A stretch of 64,000 bases of DNA, taken from NCBI RefSeq assembly GCF_019285735.1, contig NZ_CP079107.1, positions 4,092,001-4,156,000 of the forward strand, written 5' to 3'. Of the stretch, positions 52,384-60,906 are shown in pieces (within the stretch, counting starts at the first letter, position 1; every line of letters starts with the position of its first letter). The notes under the pieces are model-generated. The model was not told the DNA's origin, searched no databases, and saw only the letters and a program-made list of their open reading frames with translations. The position numbers and the translations under genes are program-made. This DNA comes from Paeniglutamicibacter sp. Y32M11 (lineage in GTDB: Bacteria > Actinomycetota > Actinomycetes > Actinomycetales > Micrococcaceae).

Positions 52384-53750
52384 TCGCGCTCATCCAGGCC
52401 TCCACCTACTTCCAGGTAGTTTCTCTGGCCGCCATGGCTGATGCCGGACTTCTGCCGCCAGCCGATCGCCGCATCTTGGTGCTGGCCAACGGTAGCCAAA
52501 TGCCGGAGATCACCACGGCGCTACCCGATTACCCGGGATTCGCTGCCCTGGCTGCCCGCTTCGACGGGGTAGTTGACCTGGCCGAACTGCTCTGGCCGCG
52601 CCGCTGTGGACAGTTCAACCCACGAGGCGAAGAACTTGCGCTCTTTGAAAAGCTCCTGCGCCACCGGTGGCACCTTGGCAGCGAGCAGGTGTCCCTGGTG
52701 CTCGAATCTATCCAGGTCAACCCCGCCCAGGCGCTGGCACGAATATTCTTCGACGCACCGATTTCCGTGCACTCCGACGGACTGATGTCCTACGGCCCCA
52801 CCCGCAACAGGCTGCCGCTGCACATGCTCCAGCGACTGCGCGAGACCATCCACATCGACCTGGTCCCGGGCCTTGAACCCATGCTGCTGCTCGAACACCC
52901 CGTGCAACGTAAGGTCCTGAAGCTCGAGTCGCTCGCGGCAATCTTTGCCGAACTGGCAGCCGCCGTCGACCCGGCCAGCCTCCACCTGCCCCAGGACGGC
53001 GCCCTGGTGGTGGGCCAGTACCTGGGCTCGCTGGGCATCCTTGATACGGCCAAGGAACTCGAGCTGCACCAAGACATGCTGCTGGCCGCCCGGGACGCCG
53101 GTGCGCGCTCCGTGGTGTTCAAACCGCACCCGAGCTCGGGTCCCACCGCCGCACTGCAGCTGCGAGCCCGCGCCGAATCCCTCGGCCTGGACTTCCAGAT
53201 CCTGCAGACGGATCTGTTGGCGGAAACCGTCATCACGCTCATGAAGCCGCTGGTGGTCATCTCCTGCTTCTCCACGGCCTTGCTCAGCGCCAAGAACATG
53301 CTCGGCGTCCCGGTGATCGCCGTGGGCACCAGCGAGCTATTACAGGAGCTCAGCCCGTATCAAAACAGCAACCGGATCCCGCTGTCGATCGTGCACGCCC
53401 AACTGGTTCAGGGCATCAGTTCTCCCGCCAGCGATTCGGTGGACGAGCTCACGCCATTGCTGCGCGCTGTCGCCTACTGCATGCAATACCAGAACCTGCC
53501 GGAATTGCGCGATGAGGCCGCCGAATTCCTCTCCGTGAACTACCTGCGTTTCGAGCAGCACTTTAAGCGCCGGCGCATTGCCGCCCTGGAGCTTCCTCCG
53601 TCGTGGGCCCACCCGCGGCGCAGCGGCAGGGTCATTCCCGGGGCCGCCTTCGGGCGCAAGATCCAGCGCCGTGTACTGCGGCTGTCCTCACGGTCGCTGG
53701 CCAAGGTGGCGCGCACCTTACAAGAGACCTCAACCCGTGTCTCCCGTTGA
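52380..53750 (+). CDS. Polysialyltransferase-like glycosyltransferase
   Basis: A 456-residue protein with features of bacterial polysialyltransferases (GT52/GT38 group). An acidic-Gly motif lies in SVHSDGLMSYGPTRN (about residue 130), the HP motif in VVFKPHPSSGPTA (about 245), and the Ser/Thr motif in VVISCFSTALLSAKNMLGVPV (about 300). It ends in a basic, probably membrane-associated tail. These motifs bind CMP-sugar in that superfamily. With the NeuA-HAD and NeuB genes upstream it is the best candidate for the polymerase of a poly-Kdn-type chain. Confidence 0.82.
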   Translation: MIALIQASTYFQVVSLAAMADAGLLPPADRRILVLANGSQMPEITTALPDYPGFAALAARFDGVVDLAELLWPRRCGQFNPRGEELALFEKLLRHRWHLGSEQVSLVLESIQVNPAQALARIFFDAPISVHSDGLMSYGPTRNRLPLHMLQRLRETIHIDLVPGLEPMLLLEHPVQRKVLKLESLAAIFAELAAAVDPASLHLPQDGALVVGQYLGSLGILDTAKELELHQDMLLAARDAGARSVVFKPHPSSGPTAALQLRARAESLGLDFQILQTDLLAETVITLMKPLVVISCFSTALLSAKNMLGVPVIAVGTSELLQELSPYQNSNRIPLSIVHAQLVQGISSPASDSVDELTPLLRAVAYCMQYQNLPELRDEAAEFLSVNYLRFEQHFKRRRIAALELPPSWAHPRRSGRVIPGAAFGRKIQRRVLRLSSRSLAKVARTLQETSTRVSR

Positions 53751-54753
53751 ATCGCCGGTGGCTAGACCCCGCTTCGGCCATGCCGAGGTGTGGGTTGAAT
53801 CGCCCCTGCAGTTACTCTCCGCCATTGAGGCGCACGGAGCGGGATTGTTGGGTACCACCAGCCGCATCCATCCGCGCGGGGGCACCACCACCCTTGACGC
53901 GACGCTGGAGACGCTGATCGCCCAGGCCCCGGCCGGGGTCGAATTCGCTCACGCGGCGCGGACCCCGCCAACGCCAGGATCCGTTGGCGCACGACGCTGG
54001 GTCACCGGAGATGCGTATTCTGGACGTGTACAGCGTGCACTGCTGGGCCCCATTGCCGTCAAGGAAGTGATGATCATCGACGACGGGTTGGCCACGCTGG
54101 GGCTGATCAAGGCCCTGGTCTCCGTGGACCCCACACCGCTGATCCGTCCGCGCTCGGCCTCAAGCCCCGCTCGCAAGGCCCTGGGGATCGCTTCCTGGTA
54201 CCGGCTGCGCTCGCTGGCGCGAGCCGGCCGCCTGCTGGTCTTCACCGCGCTGCCGGTGGACCCGGTGGTGGCACGCAAGTTCCTTGCCTTGGGCGGACAT
54301 CTGGAATCACATCGTTTCGAATGGCTCAGCACTCAGCCCGTCACCGAGCGCATCGCCGAACCCACCGTGGTGGTAGGTTCGGCCATGGCCGCCGACGGAC
54401 TGATCCGCAAGGGGCCGTACTTAGAATGGCTGAAGTCTCTGACCCAGGACGGGCCCGTCGCCTATTTCCCGCACCGTCGAGAATCCCAGGATTTCTTGGA
54501 CCGGCTTGGCGACCACGAGCTCATCGCGGTACGCCACCACACCATTCCCATCGAAATGCGACTACGGAACCTGCGCAGCGGCCAGGTGGTGCGGGCCTTA
54601 CCCTCCACCGCGCTTCCGTCGCTACGCCTGCTGCTGGGCAGCGCCGGCGTCCGAATCATCGGTAAGCCGATCCCCGCTGCTTGGTGGCAGCCTTCCGCAT
54701 CCCCCGAACTGCGCACACATCTTTCCTCGTCACTGGAGCTACTTACCCCATGA
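53737..54753 (+). CDS. Polysialyltransferase-related protein
   Basis: A 338-residue protein from GTG 53737, overlapping the preceding gene by 14 bases. It shows VWVESPLQLLSAIEA at the N terminus, as in the LpxQ/GT52-like sialyltransferase family; an acidic-Gly motif in EVMIIDDGLATLGLI; and AYFPHRRESQ in the place of the HP motif. The C-terminal part has LPSTALPSLRLLL, a candidate Ser/Thr motif. It is probably a second CMP-nonulosonate transferase, perhaps the initiating enzyme, in the same polymer pathway. Confidence 0.75.
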   Translation: MSPVESPVARPRFGHAEVWVESPLQLLSAIEAHGAGLLGTTSRIHPRGGTTTLDATLETLIAQAPAGVEFAHAARTPPTPGSVGARRWVTGDAYSGRVQRALLGPIAVKEVMIIDDGLATLGLIKALVSVDPTPLIRPRSASSPARKALGIASWYRLRSLARAGRLLVFTALPVDPVVARKFLALGGHLESHRFEWLSTQPVTERIAEPTVVVGSAMAADGLIRKGPYLEWLKSLTQDGPVAYFPHRRESQDFLDRLGDHELIAVRHHTIPIEMRLRNLRSGQVVRALPSTALPSLRLLLGSAGVRIIGKPIPAAWWQPSASPELRTHLSSSLELLTP

Positions 54754-55982
54754 ATACTCTCTCTTTTAGGCCCAGCATCGTGGCGGTCGCCGACTCCGAT
54801 TCCTACTTGAAGCTGGCCTGCACCACACTCTCGGCCCTCGGCCCGGAATGGGATTGCCGCGTGGTGTTAGTCCGCACCCCCATCGCGCCCACCTCCGAGC
54901 AGGTGGCAGCCGCAACCTTTGGCACCAGCTTCGAGAATCAAAACATCGAGGTGGTCACCCGCTCGGCCCTGAACTTCGATTCGCTGCACGAGCACATCAT
55001 CTTCGCCGCGGCCACGGGTCCGGTGGTCAGTGAGCTGTTCACCAAATTGCTGCGCTCCAAGGCAAATGCGGTGCGTCCCGCGGCACTCATTTCCGCGCTG
55101 CCGGGTGTCGCCTATCCCGCCACCACCAAGGGCTGGGGTTATCGACGCAGTGCCGACGCGTTTATCGTCCATTCCCATGCCGAGGCCCGTGAATTCTCCT
55201 TCCTTGCCGAACAGGAATCCGGGCATCGTCCAGATATTTTGGTGTCCAAACTGCCCTTCCTGAAAACCGCCGGGTTCCCGATTTCGCTCCAGGGTCCCAT
55301 CACCACCGTGGTCTTTGCCGCGCAGGCGAAGGTTCCGGTTGAAATCAGCGAACGCACCTCAATCCTGCTGGCGCTGGATCGCATTAAATGCCTGAACCCG
55401 CAGGTGCGGGTCATCGTGAAGCTGCGTGCGCGGGCGGGGGAACCACAGACCCATGCCGAGGCGCATCCCTTCGACACTCTCTGGGCGTCGCTCGTGGCGG
55501 AGGGCAAGGTCGGTCAGGGGCATGTTGAGTTCCTCACCGGTGCCATGGACAAGGTGCTGGTCCCCGGATCCGCGCTGCTCACCGTCTCCTCCACCGCTGC
55601 ACTCGAGGCGGTGGACCGTGGATTACCGGTGCTGGTACTCACCGATTTTGGTTTGAACGATCAAATGCTCAATTCGGTGTTTCGCGGTTCGGGGCTGTTG
55701 GGTACCTTAGATGACGCGAGTTTGTTGCGTTTCTCCTTCCCGAACCGGGCCTGGTTGCGGGAGAACTATTTCCACCGCCGTGGAACTGAGTTTGTTTCGG
55801 CCCTGAGCCACTACGCCCAACGTGCCCAAGACAACGCCCTGATCACCACAAATGAGCAATTGTCCATGCTTCGAGAGGTGGCATTGCGGCAGCGTATTCG
55901 CACCTCGCTGCCGCGTCCTGCGCTACAAGCACTGCTACGGATCAGGCACTGGTGGGTCGGTGCTCGGGGCACGAACCGCTGA
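54750..55982 (+). CDS. Putative glycosyltransferase of the glycopolymer cluster (DUF6716-like)
   Basis: A 410-residue protein overlapping the previous gene by four bases, with GGAG ten bases upstream. SIVAVADSDSYLKLA at the N terminus, ALPGVAYPATTKGWGYRRSADAFIVHSHAEA, VIVKLRARAGEPQTHAE and LLTVSSTAALEAVDRGLPVLVLTDFG (a GT-B-like donor site) point to a CDP-glycerol- or polysialyl-type transferase of an actinobacterial family that I recall as DUF6716. The final 25 residues are basic. It could transfer the linkage unit or a non-carbohydrate substituent. Function beyond a GT-B fold is inference. Confidence 0.75.
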   Translation: MNTLSFRPSIVAVADSDSYLKLACTTLSALGPEWDCRVVLVRTPIAPTSEQVAAATFGTSFENQNIEVVTRSALNFDSLHEHIIFAAATGPVVSELFTKLLRSKANAVRPAALISALPGVAYPATTKGWGYRRSADAFIVHSHAEAREFSFLAEQESGHRPDILVSKLPFLKTAGFPISLQGPITTVVFAAQAKVPVEISERTSILLALDRIKCLNPQVRVIVKLRARAGEPQTHAEAHPFDTLWASLVAEGKVGQGHVEFLTGAMDKVLVPGSALLTVSSTAALEAVDRGLPVLVLTDFGLNDQMLNSVFRGSGLLGTLDDASLLRFSFPNRAWLRENYFHRRGTEFVSALSHYAQRAQDNALITTNEQLSMLREVALRQRIRTSLPRPALQALLRIRHWWVGARGTNR

Positions 55983-56112
55983 TTTTCGCTTTGACTTGTA
56001 CCACCGTAGGGGCGTCTTGGGAATAAGCAAGCCGTTTTCTCACTTAGCATTGTAGATGTGCTGGACGGTGGGCCTTCCCCTGCCCAGAAGTTTTTGATTT
56101 TGAGGAGACAAG

Positions 56113-57198
56113 GTGTCGGAAAATCCGATTCGGGTTGCAATCGTTGGCGTAGGCAACTGCGCCACGTCATTGGTTCAAGGTGTTGAGTACTACCGTGACG
56201 CGGACCCGCAGGCCACAGTTCCCGGCCTGATGCACGTCCAGTTCGGCAAGTACCACGTCAATGACGTGCAGTTCGTGGCGGCTTTCGACGTGGACGAGAA
56301 GAAGGTCGGACTGGATCTGGCCGACGCCATCCACGCCTCCGAAAACAACACCATCAAGATCGCCGACGTCCCGACCTCGGGCATCATCGTGCAACGCGGC
56401 CACACCCTCGACGGTTTGGGCAAGTACTACCGCGAGACCATCACCGAGTCCTCCGCGGAGCCCGTGGACATGGTTGAGACGCTGAAGGCCGCACAGGTCG
56501 ACGTCCTGGTCTGCTACCTGCCGGTCGGTTCGGATGCCGCCGCCAAATTCTACGCACAGGCCTGCATCGATGCAGGCGTGGCCTTCGTCAACGCCCTGCC
56601 GGTCTTCATTGCCGGTACCAAGGAATGGGCAGATAAGTTCACCGCTGCCGGTGTCCCGATCGTCGGCGACGACATCAAGTCCCAGATCGGTGCCACCATC
56701 ACCCACCGTGTGATGGCCAAGCTCTTCGAAGACCGCGGCGTCACCCTGGACCGCACCTACCAGCTGAACGTCGGCGGCAACATGGACTTCAAGAACATGC
56801 TTGAGCGCGACCGTCTGGAATCCAAGAAGATCTCCAAGACCCAGGCCGTTACCTCCAACACCTCGGCCAAGCTTGAGGCCGACGACGTGCACATTGGCCC
56901 CTCGGACTACGTTGCCTGGCTTGATGACCGCAAGTGGGCCTTCGTACGCCTTGAGGGCCGCAACTTCGGTGATGCCCCGGTATCGCTGGAATACAAGCTT
57001 GAGGTCTGGGATTCACCGAACTCGGCCGGTGTGATCATCGACGCCGTGCGCGCCGCGAAGATCGCCCTGGACCGCGGCATTGGCGGACCGATCCTTTCGG
57101 CATCCTCCTACTTCATGAAGTCGCCGCCGGAACAGTTCAACGACGACATCGCCAAGGAAAAGGTTGAAGCCTTCATCCGCGGAGACATCGAGCGCTAA
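56113..57198 (+). CDS. ino1: Inositol-3-phosphate synthase
   Basis: A 361-residue NAD-dependent enzyme converting glucose-6-phosphate to myo-inositol-3-phosphate. GTG 56113 follows GAGGAG. Landmarks are [80 protein letters not shown] and [18 protein letters not shown]. In actinobacteria it feeds phosphatidylinositol and mycothiol. It is not tied by overlap to the polymer cluster and has its own gap of 130 bases upstream. Confidence 0.96.
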   Translation: MSENPIRVAIVGVGNCATSLVQGVEYYRDADPQATVPGLMHVQFGKYHVNDVQFVAAFDVDEKKVGLDLADAIHASENNTIKIADVPTSGIIVQRGHTLDGLGKYYRETITESSAEPVDMVETLKAAQVDVLVCYLPVGSDAAAKFYAQACIDAGVAFVNALPVFIAGTKEWADKFTAAGVPIVGDDIKSQIGATITHRVMAKLFEDRGVTLDRTYQLNVGGNMDFKNMLERDRLESKKISKTQAVTSNTSAKLEADDVHIGPSDYVAWLDDRKWAFVRLEGRNFGDAPVSLEYKLEVWDSPNSAGVIIDAVRAAKIALDRGIGGPILSASSYFMKSPPEQFNDDIAKEKVEAFIRGDIER

Positions 57199-57224
57199 AT
57201 AGCACCACCCCGGAACAACTCCGG

Positions 57225-57266
57225 AACGTAGTGCGGCCGTCACGATCGTGACGGCCGCACTACGTT
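57225..57266. terminator. Perfect 42-base palindrome, bidirectional terminator
   Basis: Bases 57225-57245 are the exact reverse complement of 57246-57266, giving a 21-bp stem between the convergent ino1 and fhs genes, 26 and 16 bases from their stops. T-runs are short (CGTT and AACG ends), so termination would depend mostly on stem strength. Confidence 0.8.
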
Positions 57267-57282
57267 AACGCCCACTGGATAC

Positions 57283-58968
57283 TCAGGAGAGCCCGACGGC
57301 CCGACCCTGCTCATCCACATCCATATGCATGGCGGCCGGCACCTTGGGCAGGCCCGGCATGGTCATGATGGCACCGGTAATCGCCACGATAAAGCCGGCA
57401 CCGGTCTTGGGAATCAGTTCGCGCACCTTCACCATGAATCCTTGAGGAGCGCCCAGCAGCGTGGGATCATCGGAGAACGAATACTGGGTCTTGGCCATGC
57501 ATACCGGAAGATCGTCCCACCCATTGTCCCGGATTTGCTGGAGCATCCGCTTGGCTCCGGAAGAGTATTCGACGCCGTCTCCGCCATAGATCTCGCGCAC
57601 GATGGTGAGGATTTTTTCCTCGGTCGGACGCTCCAATTCATAGAGCGGGGCAAAGTCATTCGGAGCGTTGATGGTACGCAGCACCGCCTGGGCCAGCTCG
57701 GTAGCACCTGCACCTCCGCGCCCCCAAACATCTGCCACGGCGCACTCGATACCCGCTTCAGCGGCCCAGGACGTGATTTCGGCAAGCTCTTCTGGAGTGT
57801 CGGTGGTGAATCTGTTCACGGCGATGACCGGCTCCACCCCGAACTTTCTGATGTTTGCTGTATGCCGGGCAAGATTGGCCATCCCCAAGCGAACAGCGTC
57901 AATATTCTGGTCAGACAACGAATCCTTGGCCACTCCCCCATGCATTTTCAGGGCGCGAACGGTAGCCACCAAAACAACGGCAGATGGGGCACAATCGGCA
58001 AATCTAGCCTTGATATCCATGAACTTCTCGGCCCCCAGGTCGGCTCCGAAACCGGCCTCGGTGACCACCACGTCCGCTAGCGAGCGAGCGGTGTTGGTGG
58101 CGATGGCGGAGTTGCAGCCGTGAGCAATGTTGGCAAAGGGCCCACCATGAATCAGTGCTGGGGTGCCGGCAATGGTTTGGACCAAGTTGGGCTTAATGGC
58201 TTCTTTGAGCAGCATCGTCATGGCACCGGCGGCACCAAGGTCATCAACCGTTACCGGCCGCTTGTCGTAGGTGTAAGCAATGGTCATACGTCCTAACCGG
58301 GCGCGCAGATCCGATAGCCCCGTGGCCAAACAGAACACCGCCATAACCTCGGAGGCCACGGTGATCTCAAATCCAGTTTCGCGGGGAATTCCCTCGCTCG
58401 GCCCGCCAAGTCCGATCACGATGTTGCGCAGTGCCCGGTCGTTCATGTCCAGGACGCGCTTAAACGAGATGCGCCGAGGATCAATGCCCAGGGCATTGCC
58501 CTGGTGCAGATGGTTGTCCAGCAACGCCATCAGCAGGTTGTTGGCACTGGTGATGGCATGGAAATCTCCGGTGAAATGCATGTTGATTTCATCCATCGGC
58601 AACACCTGCGCATAACCACCACCGGTGGCTCCGCCCTTCATACCGAAGATCGGCCCCAAGGAGGGTTCGCGTAGGGCAATCATCGTTTTAGTTCCCGTGG
58701 CGGCCAGGGCATCTCCCAGCCCCACCGAGACCGTCGATTTTCCCTCGCCCGCCGGGGTGGGAGAGATTCCGCTGACCAGCACCACTTTGCCGGCTTTAAC
58801 CCCCCGTGGGAGCAAGTGTTGCGGGTCAATCTTGGCCTTGTACCGACCATATGGTTCCAATGCCTCTTGCGGTATCCCCGCGGCCTCCGCGATGTGGGAT
58901 ATTGGCTTGAGCACGGCCCGTGAGGCGATGGCCAGATCGCTCATGTCGGTTTCTGGTGTCGCTGTCAT
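57283..58968 (-). CDS. fhs: Formate-tetrahydrofolate ligase
   Basis: A 561-residue ATP-dependent ligase making 10-formyl-tetrahydrofolate. The P-loop [58 protein letters not shown]-like region (here [12 protein letters not shown]), [13 protein letters not shown] and [12 protein letters not shown] are family landmarks. ATG 58968 with GGAG upstream is the start; the 23-residue extension is not supported. It stands alone and is convergent with ino1. Confidence 0.95.
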   Translation of the reverse strand: MTATPETDMSDLAIASRAVLKPISHIAEAAGIPQEALEPYGRYKAKIDPQHLLPRGVKAGKVVLVSGISPTPAGEGKSTVSVGLGDALAATGTKTMIALREPSLGPIFGMKGGATGGGYAQVLPMDEINMHFTGDFHAITSANNLLMALLDNHLHQGNALGIDPRRISFKRVLDMNDRALRNIVIGLGGPSEGIPRETGFEITVASEVMAVFCLATGLSDLRARLGRMTIAYTYDKRPVTVDDLGAAGAMTMLLKEAIKPNLVQTIAGTPALIHGGPFANIAHGCNSAIATNTARSLADVVVTEAGFGADLGAEKFMDIKARFADCAPSAVVLVATVRALKMHGGVAKDSLSDQNIDAVRLGMANLARHTANIRKFGVEPVIAVNRFTTDTPEELAEITSWAAEAGIECAVADVWGRGGAGATELAQAVLRTINAPNDFAPLYELERPTEEKILTIVREIYGGDGVEYSSGAKRMLQQIRDNGWDDLPVCMAKTQYSFSDDPTLLGAPQGFMVKVRELIPKTGAGFIVAITGAIMTMPGLPKVPAAMHMDVDEQGRAVGLS

Positions 58969-59170
58969 GGTGCATGCTCCATCTATCTCGACCCCGTGGG
59001 TGGGGATTGTAGAAGACCAAAGTCGTTGGTTGTTCATGATGCTTCTTCAAGCTATCACCGCCACCACAGAACCCCCGGCACGTGTGCATTTTCTGTGGTG
59101 CCGCTTTTTCGGTGACGAGCCGAAACCACCTCGATCATAAGAAGTACCCAACCATGGAAGAATCGACAGC

Positions 59171-60055
59171 ATGCCCCAGACTCCGCCTTTTGCCCTATTG
59201 CTCGACGTTGACGGTCCCATCGCCTCACCGGTGACCCGTGATGTCACCCCCGAGATCATCTCCCTGTTATTGGATCTAGCCGGCGCCGGGATCCCTGTCG
59301 TCTTTAATACCGGTCGCTCGGATGAGTTCATCAAGAACCAAGTCATGGCCCCGATGATCCAGGCAGGAATGCGACAGGACGTAAAGATTCACGCGATCTG
59401 CGAAAAGGGAGCCACCTGGTTCACCTTTGGTTCCCAAGGCGCTGAGGAACTATACATTGATCATGACTTGGCAGTTCCTGGGGCCTATGCCCGAGAGATC
59501 CGCGACCTGGTGGCCACCGGCTTCGCGGAGCACATGTTCTTTGATGAAACGAAGCGGGCCATGGTCTCCGTTGAGCAACACATCGTGGCAGACAACACCG
59601 AATATCGCCATGCCCAGGTGAGTTTTGATGCAGCTGCCATGGAGGCGATGACCCGGCACGGATTGGGAGTTCAGCGTCTCGAGGTGAAAAAGCCTGATGC
59701 GAACAACGACATCGGCTACCGCGTGGACCCCACCATTATTTCCACCGATATTGAGTCGGTTCAGTTGGGTAAGGATCTTGGAGCCCGCCGCGCCTTGGAA
59801 CTGCTGGCCGGAGACGAGATTGTCCCCGCCTCGTGGTTCACGGTGGGCGATTCGCGCACCGACTATGCCATGGCCGATTGGTTGGCCGAAGAAGGGCACC
59901 TGGTCAGTCACGTGGATGTGCGCCCCGCCGATGGAATTCCAAGCGGTAAGTCGTACCCGATTTTGACGGCTTCGGATCTGGGCTTAGGCGCTGAGGTTAT
60001 TCACGATGATGCTGGTGCTGCGTTCCTGCGCCATTGGCAAGCCCAACTCAACTAG
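59171..60055 (+). CDS. HAD-superfamily phosphatase
   Basis: A 294-residue HAD hydrolase. The nucleophile motif LLLDVDGPIA, motif II in VVFNTGRSDEFI, the conserved Lys in the ANNDIGYRVDP region, and motif IV WFTVGDSRTDYAMADWL are intact. The cap is inserted between motifs II and III, as in the Cof/trehalose-phosphatase branch. The substrate is unknown; sugar phosphates are likely by family. The gene is divergent from fhs and ends before a GC-rich hairpin. Confidence 0.88.
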   Translation: MPQTPPFALLLDVDGPIASPVTRDVTPEIISLLLDLAGAGIPVVFNTGRSDEFIKNQVMAPMIQAGMRQDVKIHAICEKGATWFTFGSQGAEELYIDHDLAVPGAYAREIRDLVATGFAEHMFFDETKRAMVSVEQHIVADNTEYRHAQVSFDAAAMEAMTRHGLGVQRLEVKKPDANNDIGYRVDPTIISTDIESVQLGKDLGARRALELLAGDEIVPASWFTVGDSRTDYAMADWLAEEGHLVSHVDVRPADGIPSGKSYPILTASDLGLGAEVIHDDAGAAFLRHWQAQLN

Positions 60056-60106
60056 GACGTTCTCGCAACGTCCCTTGTTGGCAAAGCGCGGGTCGCTTTT
60101 AACCGG

Positions 60107-60139
60107 CAAAGCCCGCCGGTGAAGCCGGCGGGCTTTGCA
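60107..60139. terminator. Hairpin between the HAD gene and the small-ORF array
   Basis: A 14-bp perfect stem (arm GCAAAGCCCGCCGG, 60107-60120 with 60126-60139) with loop TGAAG. On the minus strand it is followed by CGGTTAAAAG, on the plus strand by a weak tail. It can close both converging units. Confidence 0.6.
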
Positions 60140-60235
60140 CTCTGCGATTCAATGATGTTCATGGAGCCTTCTTGGTTATCGATAAGTGCAATGAATTCTG
60201 GATTATCCCTTGGTGAAGGTGTCATCCTAAGTCAC

Positions 60236-60358
60236 TCATCGAAGACGGAACGTGATCTCCATCGGCAGATGGTTTCGCAGTTCACGCTCCCGAGCTTCGG
60301 GATAGAACTGCGTGTGCAGCCAAGACGGATTCTTGGACTTGCGGTCTTTTGCAGCCAC
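60236..60358 (-). CDS. Tiny ORF C, 40 residues, basic
   Basis: GTG 60358 follows GGGAGG at seven bases, and the gene begins only four bases after the stop of ORF B. The peptide is very basic: a lysine-rich start (AAKDRKSKNPSWLHTQF) then YPEARERELRNHLPMEITF and an Arg-Leu-Arg end. It has no membrane segment and no cysteine. I recognise no family. The ribosome-binding site and tight coupling are the main support. Confidence 0.6.
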   Translation of the reverse strand: MAAKDRKSKNPSWLHTQFYPEARERELRNHLPMEITFRLR

Positions 60359-60362
60359 GGTA

Positions 60363-60509
60363 TTACCTCCCATCAACCTGGTTGGAGGTGCGGAAGGTGA
60401 CCTGTTCAGCGGGCCGTGAGCTGCGGGCATGCAGCGCGTCGGGTCCGGTGAAGATTAATTCAGCGGAGCGTGCAGCCTGTGCAGAGATCGAAGCGATCTG
60501 GTTAGACAT
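60363..60509 (-). CDS. Tiny ORF B, 48 residues
   Basis: ATG 60509 follows GAGGAA at eight bases. The peptide begins SNQIASISAQAARSAELIF, an amphipathic alanine/serine-rich helix, and continues with a polar part rich in Arg, Ser and Thr (HARSSRPAEQVTFRTSN) to the stop at 60363. It is 72 bases downstream of ORF A and four bases upstream of ORF C. The family is unknown. Confidence 0.6.
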   Translation of the reverse strand: MSNQIASISAQAARSAELIFTGPDALHARSSRPAEQVTFRTSNQVDGR

Positions 60510-60581
60510 GATAAAAGTTCCTCAAGGATTTGGTCGATTAGTGACTCATCAGCCTCGGGAACTTGAAATACTAGGGAAGTA

Positions 60582-60689
60582 CTAGCAGGGCGCCGTTCCA
60601 GAGGCGGGGAAAGTAGTTCGCGCGGTAAAGCCGCCGAAGCCATGACGCGGGGCGTAAGTGCCGCCGAAATTCATTGAAATAATCATCAT
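60582..60689 (-). CDS. Tiny ORF A, 35 residues, Gly/Thr/Phe-rich
   Basis: ATG 60689 follows an ideal AAAAGGAGG site at five bases. The peptide starts MMIISMNFGGTYAPRHGFGG and continues with TARTTFPASGTAPC, so it is rich in Gly, Thr, Phe and Ala with a single C-terminal Cys. That composition resembles a secreted or modified peptide core more than a fragment of an enzyme. The other frames over this stretch have no ribosome-binding site. It is the first of three tiny ORFs on the minus strand. Confidence 0.6.
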   Translation of the reverse strand: MMIISMNFGGTYAPRHGFGGFTARTTFPASGTAPC

Positions 60690-60790
60690 TCCCACCTCCT
60701 TTTCTGGAAGAACATGCCAGAAGAATCTGGCGCCAATATTGTCTTTGGGATCTCGATGTCTCATTGAGACTTCTCAATCACAAGATCTAC
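60690..60790 (-). promoter_or_regulatory. Structured leader of the small-ORF array
   Basis: Read on the minus strand, the leader contains the overlapping dyads TTGAGA-AG-TCTCAA and GTCTCA-A-TGAGAC, then GCCAGA-TTCT-TCTGGC, then TTCTGG...CCAGAA, and runs into the AGGAGG site of ORF A. The TCTGG block can pair either with the upstream or with the downstream partner, so the two hairpins are mutually exclusive, a layout used by attenuators and other RNA switches. No known riboswitch consensus was recognised. Confidence 0.5.
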
Positions 60791-60837
60791 GATACACAAC
60801 ATGTCTCGGACATGCCATACCAAAGTGAATAAACTTT

Positions 60838-60887
60838 AAAAAACAGTGCCTTGTGCGGCGTGTTGATAAAAACACGCCGCACAAGGC
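60838..60887 (-). terminator. Terminator of pcnA
   Basis: A 17-bp perfect stem (60848-60864 with 60871-60887) and six-base loop; on the minus strand it is followed by ACTGTTTTTT. It lies 20 bases after the pcnA stop and separates pcnA from the small-ORF array. Confidence 0.93.
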
Positions 60888-60906
60888 CACCGGCTTCACT
60901 TCGGAG

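Noticed and set aside
60061-60140. tRNA-like folding in the GC-rich region after the HAD gene
   Set aside because: Only simple hairpins; no T-loop GTTCGA-type sequence or acceptor/anticodon arrangement.
60055-60225. A possible fourth tiny ORF (about 57 codons) after ORF C
   Set aside because: Poor ribosome-binding site, and its coding part would include the hairpin at 60107-60139.
60571-60777. A 68-codon minus-strand frame overlapping tiny ORF A
   Set aside because: It would start at TTG without a ribosome-binding site inside the structured leader; the ideal AGGAGG site belongs to ORF A in another frame.
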